Positions 1 to 9,207 of a stretch of 21,651 nt of DNA are shown piece after piece. The first letter of the stretch is position 1. Every line of letters starts with the position of its first letter. The translations under genes and the position numbers were made by a program. The DNA comes from Chara braunii (taxonomy: Eukaryota; Streptophyta; Charophyceae; Charales; Characeae), in the NCBI GenBank assembly GCA_003427395.1, contig BFEA01000068.1, positions 2,137,122-2,158,772 on the forward strand. The letters are read 5' to 3'. The notes under the pieces are model-generated. The model saw only the letters and a program-made list of their open reading frames with translations. It searched no databases and had not been told where the DNA came from.

Positions 1-93
<93 letters not shown>

Positions 94-96
94 GAT
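1..96. repeat. (AG)n microsatellite
   Basis: The first 88 bases are an uninterrupted AG dinucleotide run that continues imperfectly for a few more bases. It begins at the window edge, so its true length is unknown. It is a simple sequence repeat; no function is implied. Confidence 0.98.
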
Positions 97-209
97 CAGC
101 GGGAGCGGCGACTGCAGCGGAGACGAAGCATGCAGCGTGGCGGGAGCGACTGCTGGAGTGGCAGGGACGACGACGATGGTTCCGCACTTCGGCGCATAGC
201 GCCGATACA

Positions 210-236
210 CGCCGTTGAATTTTTAATTCCACGGCG
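210..236. repeat. 12-bp inverted repeat, hAT left flank
   Basis: CGCCGTTGAATT, a TTT spacer, then AATTCCACGGCG form a stem matching at 11 of 12 positions. It lies 24 bp before the decamer array and about 225 bp before the transposase ORF. It may be a subterminal element of the transposon; that role is inferred from position only. Confidence 0.6.
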
Positions 237-260
237 TTAAATACGTCCCGACATGTTAAA

Positions 261-310
261 CGCGATTTAACGCAATTGAACGCGATTCGACGCGATTGAA
301 CGCGGTCGTT
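261..310. repeat. Tandem decamer array, consensus CGCGATTGAA
   Basis: Five consecutive 10-base units follow each other without gaps: CGCGATTTAA, CGCAATTGAA, CGCGATTCGA, CGCGATTGAA and the more diverged CGCGGTCGTT. The period equals one helical turn, so the same bases face the same side of the DNA. hAT transposases are known to bind clustered short subterminal repeats through their BED finger, and this array sits where such sites would be expected. The binding role is inferred. Confidence 0.75.
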
Positions 311-461
311 CCGCGGCTTGTTGGCGTCGAGCGGCAGAGTCAGGCAGGCGTTCGGGGGGTATTGCGCGAGGAGGGGGGGGGGTTGGGAAGGGCACGACAG
401 GTGCTAGGGCCGGGGGAGGTTGTGTTGGGAGGGTTTCTGGGGTTGACTTCGAAGGGTCGAC

Positions 462-2948
462 ATGACTTCGGGTCGGAGGTTCAGAGCGGCGAACGGGACA
501 CTTGCGATGGGGAGGGCACAACGGCGCCAGCATGAACCCGCTTCTCAGGATGTGCAGGACACGTTCAGGGGAAGGTCCCCTGTGTATCGATACCTTGTCG
601 TCGGCAAGAAGGTCGACAACAAGGGGGTGATGATGCTGCGTTGCACATTTTGCAACAAAGTATTCCAAGGGACTCTATTCCAGGCAACCAGGCACTTCGT
701 GCAGACCAATTACTGCAAGGCCGTCATTGATGAGGCCTTGTACTAGATCGAAAAACGAACTCAACTGAAGTTCGAGGCCGACCAGATGGAGAGGATTTCC
801 AGGTTTGTAGCGGAGCGTGGACTTGATGTGCCCCGGGCCGGTGCAGCGACGGAAGGAGAGGCGGTGCAGCGGCCGCGGGATGTTGGGGGGGGGGGAGAGA
901 TTGGGCATGGTGAACCCGACCAGCCATTGGGGGGTAGAGGTGGTGGCATCGAGGGGGACGTGATCATCGATGATCACGAGGCACGTGGCACATCCCGGAA
1001 GGGATTCCTGAGACACGAGGATCAGTCCGAGTTCGATCCATTGACGAGGGAAAGGATCGTGGACTGACATCAGGTAGGGGGAAGGGGCAACTGCTTCCTG
1101 CGCAGGATCCGACGGGGGAGGGTTCTTCCAAGAGGAAGGAAGGGGGAGCTGTTCCGGCTACCACCCAAGCTGGAAAGAGGCTTAGACAGCAGAAGGTGGA
1201 TGAGGTGTATGGTGGCGAGTGGGTTGCTCGCCACAAGAAGGCCTTCCTTCGTTGGCTTTATTCCAACGGGGTTTCCTTCAATGTCTTTCGCAATGAGGCA
1301 TGGAGGGCATATCAGCAGGTGCTTCTTCAACAGCCTAGCAGTTCGCCGTGCGCTATGCTCCCTAGCCACAACGAGATTGCGAGCATGTAGGCAGTGGAGA
1401 CCCAACGTGCGGAATTGGCCGAGAAGTTGGAGGAGGTGAGGCAACCATTTTAGGTGACTGGCGCCACCATCCTCTCAGAAGGGAGGAAATCACGAGACGG
1501 GAGACTGATTGTTAATATCCTCGCCGCAGGGTCTCCAGGGGTCGTCATGTACACGACCATCAATTGAGAGGGGGAGCCGGACGATGTTGAGCACGTCCTT
1601 TGGAGATGGGTCACCATTTTCCACGAGTTCAGGTTCGGCGGGCCGCAGTGGGTCAATGCGATATGCACTGACACCACGTCAGCGTACGTTGGGGCTGCCA
1701 GGGCTCTGACCTCGAAGACCATGCCTGCAACATTGAGAAGGATCACTTGGCTCCCATACTCAGTCCATGTCTGCAACAAATTGTTGTCAGACATGGAGAC
1801 GTGTTGCGACGCGTTTGTTGATCTGGTGGTGTTTTTCAAAACCCACCAGGCGACCCTTCATTTTTTTAGGAAGCGCAACCCCAACGTCGGTTTTGTTCTT
1901 TCATGCGAGACGCGGTTTGCATCTGTGTACTCCATGTTAGAGAGGCTCATGGCCTGCCGGACACTTTGCAGGACATGATGCGAGGGGATGACGCGCGGAC
2001 TTTTGCCTCCATCCCGTGGTCTGCCGATGTTTGCTACATGGCGCGTGGGTGCGCCGACAGATCAAATGGGATCCTTGGTGGCAGAGGGTGGCCACCATCG
2101 TTCATATCATGGAGCCCGTGATGCAGTTGCTCCGGCGGATGGATCGTGGAGGGCAGTTCATATCGCTCATGCTCGAGTGGGCACAGGATCTTGTGCAGCG
2201 GGTGAAGGAGGCATGCGCTCCTTTGGGGTCCTTGATCGTAGACCGGATCATCAGGCGTGTGCAGGCCCGCACGCAGCACATGCTAGAGCCGGTCCACTGT
2301 GCTGGGTTCTTACTGAACCCCCGCAGACGACATGTTCGATATTTTTCCGGCGAGGTGGAGGAGTACCATGCTTGGCTTGTGAGGCAAGCCAAGAGGTACA
2401 TTCTAACGCATACGGGTTTCGAGTTGGAGGGTGCGGAGTACCTCCTTGCCTGCGGGCAGTTCGCGGACTTCCACATGCAGCAGAACAGGTTTGATGATTG
2501 GTGCGGGGCGGAGGGGCGTGCTCGTGGGCGCTCGTGTAGCGGTGACGTTGAGACGATCAAGTGCGCGTCTTGGTGGTCCCAGTACGGGGCTGGCGCCCCT
2601 AAGTTGCAGCGGTGCGCTCTTCGTGTGATGCACATGTGGTCTTGCGCCTCTCCAGCGGAGAGGGATTGGGCAGTCCACGAGGGCATCCACGTAAAGAAGC
2701 GCAATAGGTTGGTCTTTGAGAAGGTTGTGCGGCTCGTTGAGATCACCGCAAATGTACGGTTGATAGAGTATCGGCGGGCAGGATGCGGTTATGTGCTGCC
2801 ATGGCAGCGTGACGAGGGGATGTTGAACTGCCACGCAGGACTGGAGGTTGAGCCGGTGCGCACGGTGTCGGAGGGCGCGGTGTCCCGGCCCTCCTCTGCA
2901 TACCAAGTCCCTACCTGCTACCAATCTCTTGCTCCGGCGTCACTGTAG
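462..2948 (+). pseudogene. Decayed hAT-family transposase (BED finger, DUF659-like core, hAT dimerisation)
   Basis: This is a relic of a DNA cut-and-paste transposase. From an ATG at 462 the first frame encodes a BED-type zinc finger with C61, C64, H78 and C85 (CX2CX13HX6C), then stops at TAG 744-746. The same frame resumes and stops again at TGA 1065-1067. A second frame (about 1196-1950) holds the DUF659-like part, including LSEGRKSRDG, ICTDTTSAYVG and SVHVCNKLLSD. It is cut by TAG 1388, TAG 1451 and TGA 1565. The frame then shifts twice (near 1950 and 2045), and 2016-2948 carries the C-terminal half. There, SWWSQYG (about 2565), the ASPAERDW segment and KKRNRLVFEKVVRLVE match the pattern of the hAT dimerisation region. 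Order and spacing are typical of plant hAT elements with DUF659. The premature stops and frame changes make an active product very unlikely. The region is rich in CpG compared with the retrotransposon downstream. Confidence 0.85.
959..978. repeat. 20-bp perfect palindrome
   Basis: CGTGATCATCGATGATCACG reads the same on both strands and lies within the N-terminal coding part of the transposase relic, where it encodes a run including VIIDDH. It may be chance or a hairpin. No regulatory role can be supported. Confidence 0.9.
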
Positions 2949-3284
2949 ACATGTTTCCGAATCTCTACGATCCCTAGTACCCGGGCTGTACCTTGGTGTG
3001 GACCGGTCCTGCCGGTGCCTGCCCTCAGCAAAAGGGTGCGCCACAGGGCTTTCCATTGGTCCACGCAGGCTCGGCGCCTTGTTGCACAGCAAAGCACTAC
3101 CGGCCTGTAGCCGTGGTAGCCGCCGGGTTCGCCATGGGACGCAAAGGTGAAAGGACTGACGTTGTCTTTTCTATTGCGCGCCGAGTTCCTTTCCACCAGG
3201 TTATGGGTTAGGTGCCTGGAGCGGCGGTCGCTGTCAGAGAAAAGAGGGGTTGAGCAAAGAAAACAAGAAGAAAAATTGAAATGT

Positions 3285-3301
3285 AAAAAAAAAAAAAAAA
3301 A
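3285..3301 (+). repeat. A17 homopolymer
   Basis: Seventeen consecutive adenines about 335 bases after the transposase stop codon. It could be a relic of a polyadenylated tract or simple slippage. Confidence 0.95.
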
Positions 3302-3412
3302 TGAAAAGAAAGCCAGAGGTCTAATCTGTACAACTGAACTGTCCGCTTTAGTTCGGGGAAATCTGACTGCCGCTAGTCACTCTGTCGTTACGTTTTTGTT
3401 TTTTCCTTTCGT

Positions 3413-3431
3413 TTATTATTATTATTATTAT
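3413..3431 (+). repeat. (TTA)n microsatellite
   Basis: Six TTA units plus one further base in tandem, in the same T-rich stretch that follows the transposase relic. Confidence 0.95.
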
Positions 3432-3630
3432 CTTACTGATTTCTCAGACGCTGCTTTCCCCTTTTCGGCCTCCGTCACTTCGGAGGGGAGACCGACGGTT
3501 CAGTTTTGAGCGATGATTATTGTCTGACGGCTTAGGTTGGCCCGACACCTCGTATATCGCCTGTGCCAGGTCTGTCTGGCTGGGCTCCGCGCGGTAGAAC
3601 CTCAAAAGAGGGGCGACCCGCGGCCGCATC

Positions 3631-3682
3631 GGTAGGAGGCTTATCACCCCCCTAATGGAGGGTCATAAGCCCCCTCCTTACC
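3631..3682. repeat. Imperfect inverted repeat (long stem-loop)
   Basis: GGTAGGAGGCTTATCACCC on the left pairs with AGGGTCATAAGCCCCCTCC and TTACC on the right, around an AATGG loop, with small bulges. It is immediately followed by the perfect 10-bp palindrome CGGGTACCCG (3691-3700). Function unknown; it may be an LTR or MITE-like feature. Confidence 0.65.
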
Positions 3683-3942
3683 ATCGAACACGGGTACCCG
3701 ATAGGGATGGGCCGGCGCTGTATTTTAAAAAGGGGAATGTGACTGTCGGTATCCCGTTATGGGACCACCACCTCAGAAACTGTAGTCGCTTCGCAGCGGG
3801 ATGAAGTGACAGGGATCGATAGCGGAAGGCCTGTAGATGCTGCGGCTGTAAGTATTGTCGTTCGCTGGGTCTTTCCCTTGTGTAAAATTTCAATTTTTAG
3901 TTATTTCCTTTAGAGCTTGAGGGTCTTGGTATGAGGCTGGCT

Positions 3943-3949
3943 TATAAAA
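3943..3949 (+). promoter_or_regulatory. TATA-box-like element
   Basis: TATAAAA in the context GGCTTATAAAAGACGGG lies 164 bases upstream of the ATG at 4113. That leaves room for a start site near 3975 and a leader of about 140 nt. The neighbourhood resembles an LTR promoter, but no LTR pair was found to prove it. Note an undetermined base (N) at 4043. Confidence 0.45.
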
Positions 3950-4042
3950 GACGGGAGACGCTGGCTATCAGGCGGTGAGCAGTGGGTGTCCGCGAGTTAT
4001 CTCGTCGTGGTAATGCCGCTAGTTGGGGGCCTGAGCGCGGAG

Positions 4043-4043
4043 N
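4043..4043. other. Undetermined base (N)
   Basis: A single N occurs in the sequence in GCGCGGAGNAGTGAGG. Reading-frame statements crossing it would be unreliable; no annotated ORF does. Confidence 1.
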
Positions 4044-4112
4044 AGTGAGGGATAGCCTTGGTCATCTGAGTGTGTGCTCCCGGGAGTGAGTCCCTGGTTA
4101 CTTTGAGTGGTT

Positions 4113-4376
4113 ATGGCGGATCGAAATGGCTTACGTGGTTACAGGCCAAGGTATATGAGATATTCCAGGACGTGGGAGAGAGAGGATGAGAAGGGCACTA
4201 TAGTGGAGACTATATTGGCCTACAGTAAGCCTGACGGGGAGGTCAGGCTGAAGATCAACGTCTGCGGTCACAGAGAACAGGAAATGCGGTGGGACGAGGG
4301 GCTGCAGGCAGCGATTACTGAGGCTCGTAACAGAGCGGAGCGAAGATGCAGGCGAGATGGAGTGACTGGGGGATGA
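4113..4376 (+). CDS. Small hypothetical protein (87 aa), upstream partner of an overlapping ORF
   Basis: An ORF from ATG 4113 (ATGGCGG, a favourable plant start context) to TGA 4374-4376. I do not recognise the family. The product is charged. A probable strand-rich stretch (VETILAYSKPDGEVRLK) is followed by a probable helix (LQAAITEARNRAERRCRR). A TATA-like box lies 164 bases upstream. The stop overlaps the next ATG as ATGA, so a second ORF begins within it. The strand-then-helix pattern weakly resembles the ORF at 7629-7871. It may be a retroelement accessory fragment or a chance ORF. Confidence 0.35.
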   Translation: MADRNGLRGYRPRYMRYSRTWEREDEKGTIVETILAYSKPDGEVRLKINVCGHREQEMRWDEGLQAAITEARNRAERRCRRDGVTGG

Positions 4377-4519
4377 GAGTAACCGTTACTTACCATGAGG
4401 ATGACTCCTCAATCGGAACCACAACCAGGGAGGTACAACATGACGAACGGGACTCAGAGGGAGAGTCAGAGATGAGTGACCGAGGAGCGGACTTCTTGTC
4501 CTGGCATGGGTTGGACTAG
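4373..4519 (+). CDS. Very small acidic hypothetical ORF (48 aa)
   Basis: The ATG at 4373 overlaps the stop of the preceding ORF (ATGA), and the frame stays open to TAG 4517-4519. The product is acidic (HDERDSEGESEMSDRG) with no recognisable domain. Because it is in the -1 frame relative to the ORF before it, it could be the continuation of that ORF after a frameshift mutation, a termination-reinitiation partner, or chance. The composition is consistent with the tail of a longer charged protein. Confidence 0.25.
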   Translation: MRVTVTYHEDDSSIGTTTREVQHDERDSEGESEMSDRGADFLSWHGLD

Positions 4520-4772
4520 ATCCGTCGAAACCACCCGTTGGCAGGCTCAGTAGAGCGTGGGCCCGAAGTGAGCTCCCGATAGCGAGTAGGCTGAGGGTGA
4601 GACAAGGGCAGTCGGGACACGACGGACAGCGTGTAAGAAAAAGGGGAGGTGATACGTGGTATGCAGACTACGCGTGGCTTGGCTCAGGGGAGTGAGAAGA
4701 GGTAAACGAAAAAGAAGGGACTGCGTGGATGAGCAGGATGCAATCTTGCGAGGCATAATTGATGTTAACTGC

Positions 4773-4820
4773 TGCCTTCACGCCCCCTCGCGCCGCTGCC
4801 TCCACGCTCCCTCGCGGCGT
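4773..4820. repeat. 24-bp tandem duplication (2 copies)
   Basis: TGCCTTCACGCCCCCTCGCG and four further bases (4773-4796) are followed directly by a second 24-base copy (4797-4820) differing at four positions. On the plus strand both units encode CLHAPSRR, but the surrounding ORF is not otherwise convincing. Confidence 0.8.
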
Positions 4821-5265
4821 TTTGTGTCCTCTGAGCCGCTGCGAGCCTTAATGTTGTGGCAGAGGACCAGAAGTTAAGGCGCGTGTAAGAGAGGGGAAAG
4901 ACGCGCGTGGTTGATCAAAAAGAGAGCGCATGGGTGACCACCGTAGCAACTCTTGGTGCTTGGGCAATGCAAAGAGGGGTGACAGAGTCCGGGCAGTGGT
5001 GACAGTGACGTGTGCATACTTGGGAACATAGAGAAGGTTAATGCTCGCGCAGGGAGCAGTCGACGCCAACTTTTGCCAGTTTGGAGTAGTAAGGACTCCA
5101 CGTTCGCAGGAACGCGAAGGCTGTCACTTTAGGACGGCCTGAACGTCCTTCGTCTCGAGGGAAAGAACTGTCACGAGTGGGCGCGCGTGGCGCGAGTGAC
5201 TTTTGCAAGAAGAGAAGAGGGAATTAGATTGACAAGGGGAGAGTTACTTGCACAACCACCAAGGT

Positions 5266-5273
5266 TGACGTCA
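5266..5273. promoter_or_regulatory. TGACGTCA palindrome (bZIP-type site)
   Basis: A perfect TGACGTCA octamer, the classical target of bZIP factors (TGA/as-1 and CRE-like sites). No adjacent gene or TATA element supports a promoter role, so this may be chance. Confidence 0.3.
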
Positions 5274-6538
5274 TCTTCGTTCTCGAAGTAAGCGGAAGGT
5301 GAATCTTCTCTCTCTCTTTTCTAATTGTGTGGGCTACTATGCACAGCCAGAGGGTTTCCCGTTTCAAGGAACGGTGATGACTGCGTGGCAAGAGACGGTT
5401 GTGATAAGATAGGGAGAAGAAGACAGACAGTCGCAACTCGTGGTAAAAGTTGCTCTCAGTTTGCGCCTTTATGGGCTTCTCGTCTTGGTTGAGGTTAAAG
5501 CTCGAGATTGTCCTCTTGGGTAGAGGGCAGTGTCGCTGATCCCTGAGGAATTGGACGAGTTCGAACGAAGACTGTAGGGGAGTCATGGGTGATCTCTTCG
5601 GGAAGGAATTCCATCCTCTTGCGTAAGTTCCATGGTAACTGGTACCGACTGCCCGTGCATCTATACCTTCAGATGAGTTTACTGACTCTCTTTAGGCAGG
5701 GTTTTCCCAAAGTCGTTACCGCGCTGAACGTTCTTGGTGCACTGGTTATTTTGAGTAAGCGGAGTAAAGACGGGTGGGTAACACTAAGGGAATTGGCTCA
5801 TTTACCTCTGACAGTCGGCTTGTGCCAGAGTTAGTAGCCTGTGAAGATAGTTCGATCAGTCTGATATTCCCCTTTTATGGTTGGGGGAGAGGAGTCATAA
5901 TGTTCGCCAAAAGGGGCCACTTACTGGTCGTGTGCAAAGGCTATTTGGTGACTAAAAGCGAGTGATCGACAATACTTGGAGTGAAGTCCCCATACAGTTA
6001 GTGTTACTGATTTGCTGGTCATAAGATGATGCTATCCATGATTTCAAAAATTTGTTGATCGGATGCGACCTCCGTTTTCGGGGAAGCGAGAGTAATTGTA
6101 CTTTGCTGATATCTCCAACGTGAACGTGTGATAATAACTATACCTTCTTTTGACGGGATTCTATACGTGTGACATTGCGATACTGGCTGGTGAGGGTGGA
6201 GAGAGGAGTTGGATGTAGTAATGGGTGAGTGACGGACGCTCTCTGCAGAAGCTGAGTCAAGTCCAATGATTACATAGACGTTGTCCTTCGGCAGACACGG
6301 ACGACTGAACTTATCCTTTGCCGATATGTAATGCATGGCAGTGCAAGCGAAATACTAATTCAGACAAGGAAGATTAAAGTACGTGTTAATCGTAAGGGTA
6401 ATCAGTGAGCAGAACACGAAGGCTGACTATTGGATCGTCACTGCAGAGCTCTGATTCACTCTTCGTCTCTTTTGAACGGTTTGTTTGTCACACTTTGGAA
6501 ATCGTGCCCTGATAGTGGGAGATCTTCAACAAAAGTTG

Positions 6539-6556
6539 TAGGGACTTAGGTCCCTA
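6539..6556. repeat. Perfect 7-bp stem-loop
   Basis: TAGGGAC-TTAG-GTCCCTA is a perfect inverted repeat with a 4-base loop in a non-coding stretch. No poly-T tract follows it. Confidence 0.6.
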
Positions 6557-7508
6557 GTAGTGACCATGTACTGTCCGCTAGTAGGCGATAAAGGTAAAAA
6601 CCTGTTTTGGCGTGATTGAATCAGCATAGTCACATTTTTCAAGAACAATGGCTTAAACCCAATGGTTTGATTTAGGAATATCATGAGTATGACGGGATAG
6701 TACCTATTTGACTGATGGGGAAAAGGAAGCCAATGTTAAAGAAAATAGCTCATTTCCTGGCAAAGCTCCTGTTGGGTGGTGATTAAAAGGTTGTACTTCG
6801 ATCTGCGTGCTAACAGATGGCGAAAACTCACTCGTTTTTCTGAGTGACTAACAGACAAAAGGGCTATGGTGTTGAGTACAGAGTAACCTTTCAATCTAAT
6901 CTAATGAACTGAGCTACCGGTGCACCTTCACGGCCCTGAGTGAGAACCGTAATTTATCTTAAAAAGTAAAACACTACAGTGCATTATCAAGAACTGAACA
7001 GTTAGAGAAACTGGTACTGATGCATCGATTTGACATCGTTGGACAAGTCTGATAAGCCATAAGAAAACCGGACGTGAGATTGTTATTTCCATGTGTGTAA
7101 TTTCCGGTCAACAAACATCCATTCCGATTAAAAGATTCTCGTGCTTTAGCGCTGGGTAACCAAGCTGTAGACGACCAGGTACCCCAGTGATTGAATCAGC
7201 GCCTGTTTATTTCTAGAGACAGTGCTGAGAACCAGGTTGAGGTCCCTGTCAACGCAGAGTGACAAAGCTCACCCTTAGGATTCCTAATGGCAGACAACGG
7301 GGACTTTATGAAAGCGTGAGGTCACTTTACACAAACTGGACTTTTACTATACCCCTTGTGAGAATTGCCTTGTTCACCGGTGCCTACTCATGTAAAAACG
7401 ATTTAACTTTTTCGACCAGTAGTCTCGTGCAGAGTAGCCAACTGAGCTACTGCGAGTCGACTGTCCATCTGCCAATCAAGCCTCACTGTAGCAAGTGATA
7501 ATACATGA

Positions 7509-7550
7509 CCCGCTCGAGGGCTCTCAATAATCATTGAACACTCGAGTGGG
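7509..7550. repeat. Inverted repeat with XhoI-like arms
   Basis: CCCGCTCGAG (7509-7518) and CTCGAGTGGG (7541-7550) match as an inverted repeat at 9 of 10 positions. The 22-base loop itself contains a TCAAT/ATTGA pair. It lies about 80 bases upstream of the small ORF at 7629. Confidence 0.6.
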
Positions 7551-7628
7551 CGCCAACTACTCCGAGTCTGAGGGTGACTCTCCGCTTTGAGCTCGGGTGT
7601 TACTGTCGGATCTAGGTGTGAGGACACC

Positions 7629-7871
7629 ATGAAGGATGGGGAGATTCTTGTGATGAAAAGTACAATCAGCCTAGAAAAGTATGAAAAATGGGAAGGCAAG
7701 GCCATTCAAAGCATGAAATGTCAGAAGTCGTCCTTGAGAGAACGTGCAGTCCAGAGGATTGAAGCAGAAAACTACATAGAGTATGTCTTCTATTTCTGTG
7801 ACAAGAGTGGTAAACTATATAGTACCGGCTCGTGGTTGGAAACAGTGGAACAAGCCAGATCAAAGGTCTGA
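7629..7871 (+). CDS. Small hypothetical protein (80 aa)
   Basis: An ORF from ATG 7629 (ACACCATGAAGG) to TGA 7869-7871. I do not recognise it. It begins with a lysine-rich stretch (EKYEKWEGKAIQSMK) and ends with a probable strand-turn-strand (YIEYVFYFCDKSGKLYSTGS) and a short helix (ETVEQARSKV). The last part is similar in pattern to the ORF at 4113-4376 (E then hydrophobics, a charged turn with G, W, then an AR-containing helix), but identity is low. It sits just upstream of the G-poor tract that precedes module A. It may be a degenerate retroelement ORF. Confidence 0.3.
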   Translation: MKDGEILVMKSTISLEKYEKWEGKAIQSMKCQKSSLRERAVQRIEAENYIEYVFYFCDKSGKLYSTGSWLETVEQARSKV

Positions 7872-8541
7872 TCATAAGTGAACAGTGGTTCGTTATTTCA
7901 GCAGCAGTTCAACAATATCCGAACAACACTTCAACAATGCTCAGGGACTCTGGTCCCACGACTGTCGACCCAGTGGGCATAAGTTAATCCAACCTGTGAC
8001 AGACTTTAATCGCAGAGGTTCACAACAGTCCAAATCAGTACACAATTGGTATCTCAGAAGTAAGATACCAGCCAGTAAAACCTTATTCAATTCTTATTAT
8101 TAGGAGTTTATCGTATAGTAACTCATCACTCTAGCAGACCTCAAAGCAGCACTCATTTAGTTTTAATCAGCAATTCAATTGCATCCAGCTTCCAGTCAAC
8201 ACTAGGTAATCTATCTTCCTGCAAACATCAATCTATCACCTATCAATCAGCATACTTTGTGCTTAGCACCTAACAGCCAAAACCAATGATTCTGTGATCA
8301 GTTGCTCCATAGCTTCAGCTACGTGTATCTCCAGCTGGCAGCATTCCGCCATCCCAGCAACATTGTTTCAGTCGGCAAAATCTCAGCAGCATTCAGTTTT
8401 CCGTCGACAATCTCTGCAACACTCGGTTCTCAATCAAAAATCAATCAGTAAAACAATCAACACTTAACCAGCATTTAGTCAACACTAATCAGATTGGGTC
8501 TCTATCATTAGACTCACCAGTCTCGGCATCCGTTTCACCAC
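7872..8541 (+). other. G-poor, CA-rich tract with degenerate ~30-bp repeats
   Basis: No gene is supported. The plus strand is poor in G and rich in CAGCA, CAACA and TCAGT words. Between about 8340 and 8480, loosely repeated units of about 30 bp resemble a consensus such as CAGCAACATTCAGTTTTC. Such unstructured G-poor tracts are typical of long 5' leaders; here it directly precedes the ATG at 8542. A leader role is inferred. Confidence 0.5.
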
Positions 8542-9207
8542 ATGTGTACACTACAGTCACTCCGTATCCCTGAGGCTGTTATCTCTAGCCTCAATAAAGT
8601 TGTTTCAAGGGACTCTTTCCGATACCGGTATGTCAGTGCTGTTTGCTTCAGGCAAGAGGAGTTGTCCATCTTTGTGGTTCACACGGTGTTTGCCGGAGAG
8701 ACCATGTATGACCTGAGACCTTATTTGAAGAAGGGCAAGGATTTCCATGAGCATTTTGACTCAGTCTGGATCGCAGCAGCCAGGTACCTGGAAAAGAGGG
8801 AGAGAGAGCTCGATGAGAGCGGTACTAAGCTGATTCGTAGCTTCGGACCGAAGCTTTTCTCTGACTATCCCAAGCCTCCGGTACCCTTTACCCTCAAAGA
8901 CGGCTCTCACTGGGGTGACCTGGTTGATCTGGCAAAGAGGTACATTTCACCTGCAGTGATCGATTACGAAGCAGTGACTGAGTCATCCGAGTTCCCACGT
9001 CTCAGACGAGGTATCTTCTCTCAGCCCTATCTTCCTACACTATGGGAGGAGTTTTGTGCCATGGTTGATTTTCGCATCATGAGACTTAGATGGAAATGCT
9101 CAGAGCTCGCAGGCTTCAGGTGGCTCTACATACAAAGGCCACAACCTCAGAGAGCACGGAGACATGACAAGAAACCCAAACAACAGACAATAAAAATGAG
9201 AGATTGA
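8542..9207 (+). CDS. Unknown protein (221 aa), module A of a repeated ORF family
   Basis: The longest undamaged ORF in the left half, from ATG 8542 to TGA 9205-9207, following the G-poor leader-like tract. I do not recognise a known domain. Visible landmarks are SLNKVV (residues 16-21), FRYRYVSAV (26-34), MYDLRPYLKKG (55-65), a charged helix RYLEKRERELDESGTK (81-96), YPKPPVP (109-115), then W124 and DLVDLAKRY (126-134), and a basic C-terminus. The same landmarks recur in the same order in three damaged copies at 9957-10369, 10395-10853 and about 10988-11360, so this is a family of related modules. A tRNA-Asp-like primer site lies between this copy and the next. It may encode an accessory or gag-like retroelement protein; no function can be assigned. 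Confidence 0.6.
   Translation: MCTLQSLRIPEAVISSLNKVVSRDSFRYRYVSAVCFRQEELSIFVVHTVFAGETMYDLRPYLKKGKDFHEHFDSVWIAAARYLEKRERELDESGTKLIRSFGPKLFSDYPKPPVPFTLKDGSHWGDLVDLAKRYISPAVIDYEAVTESSEFPRLRRGIFSQPYLPTLWEEFCAMVDFRIMRLRWKCSELAGFRWLYIQRPQPQRARRHDKKPKQQTIKMRD

Larger units (their letters stand above)
97..460. other. GC-rich 5' flank of the hAT relic, non-coding
   Basis: No supported gene lies here. The stretch is GC- and CpG-rich and holds a short palindrome GGCGC-ATA-GCGCC (191-203), a near-perfect hairpin (210-236) and a decamer array (261-310), listed separately. Its position just upstream of the transposase suggests it is the left end of the element, but I could not identify terminal inverted repeats or a target-site duplication. 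Confidence 0.5.
2949..3510. other. 3' flank of the transposase relic, non-coding
   Basis: No gene is supported. The segment contains a 17-base adenine run (3285-3301) and a (TTA)n microsatellite (3413-3431). It presumably includes the 3' untranslated region and right end of the hAT element, but no inverted copy of the left-end decamers was found and the element boundary is not visible. Confidence 0.5.
4520..7628. other. Non-coding or degenerate stretch, no supported gene
   Basis: ORFs here are short, lack recognisable motifs and overlap on both strands, so none is called. Visible structure includes a 24-bp tandem duplication (4773-4820), a hairpin AGGACG-N7-CGTCCT (5131-5149), a TGACGTCA palindrome (5266-5273), a perfect 7-bp stem (6539-6556) and a hairpin (7509-7550). 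The stretch could be old LTR or internal retroelement sequence. Confidence 0.5.

Noticed and set aside
2102-2924. Long antisense ORFs opposite the hAT C-terminal region
   Set aside because: The plus-strand frame carries the recognisable hAT dimerisation pattern; the antisense frames have none.
3848-3913. Possible 66-nt intron (GTAAGT ... TTTCCTTTAG)
   Set aside because: It lies upstream of the TATA-like box and does not join any supported coding frames.
5224-5834. ORFs of 120 codons (minus) and 81 codons (plus)
   Set aside because: No motifs, promoter or conserved pattern; the lengths are compatible with chance in this composition.
6612-7200. 14-mer GTGATTGAATCAGC repeated at 6612 and 7187
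   Set aside because: The flanks do not match, and about one such repeat is expected by chance in a 21-kb window.
7433-7451. tRNA-like A box on the minus strand (TAGCTCAGTTGG) within an AGTAGC-N7-GCTACT hairpin
   Set aside because: No B box at the correct distance (the nearest GGTCGA-like word is about 11 bases too close) and no acceptor or anticodon stems can be formed, so it is not a tRNA gene.
8047-8058. TGGTATCTCAGA, resembling an initiator-Met primer site
   Set aside because: A two-base insertion disrupts tRNA pairing, and the clear tRNA-Asp-like site at 9627 explains the element better.
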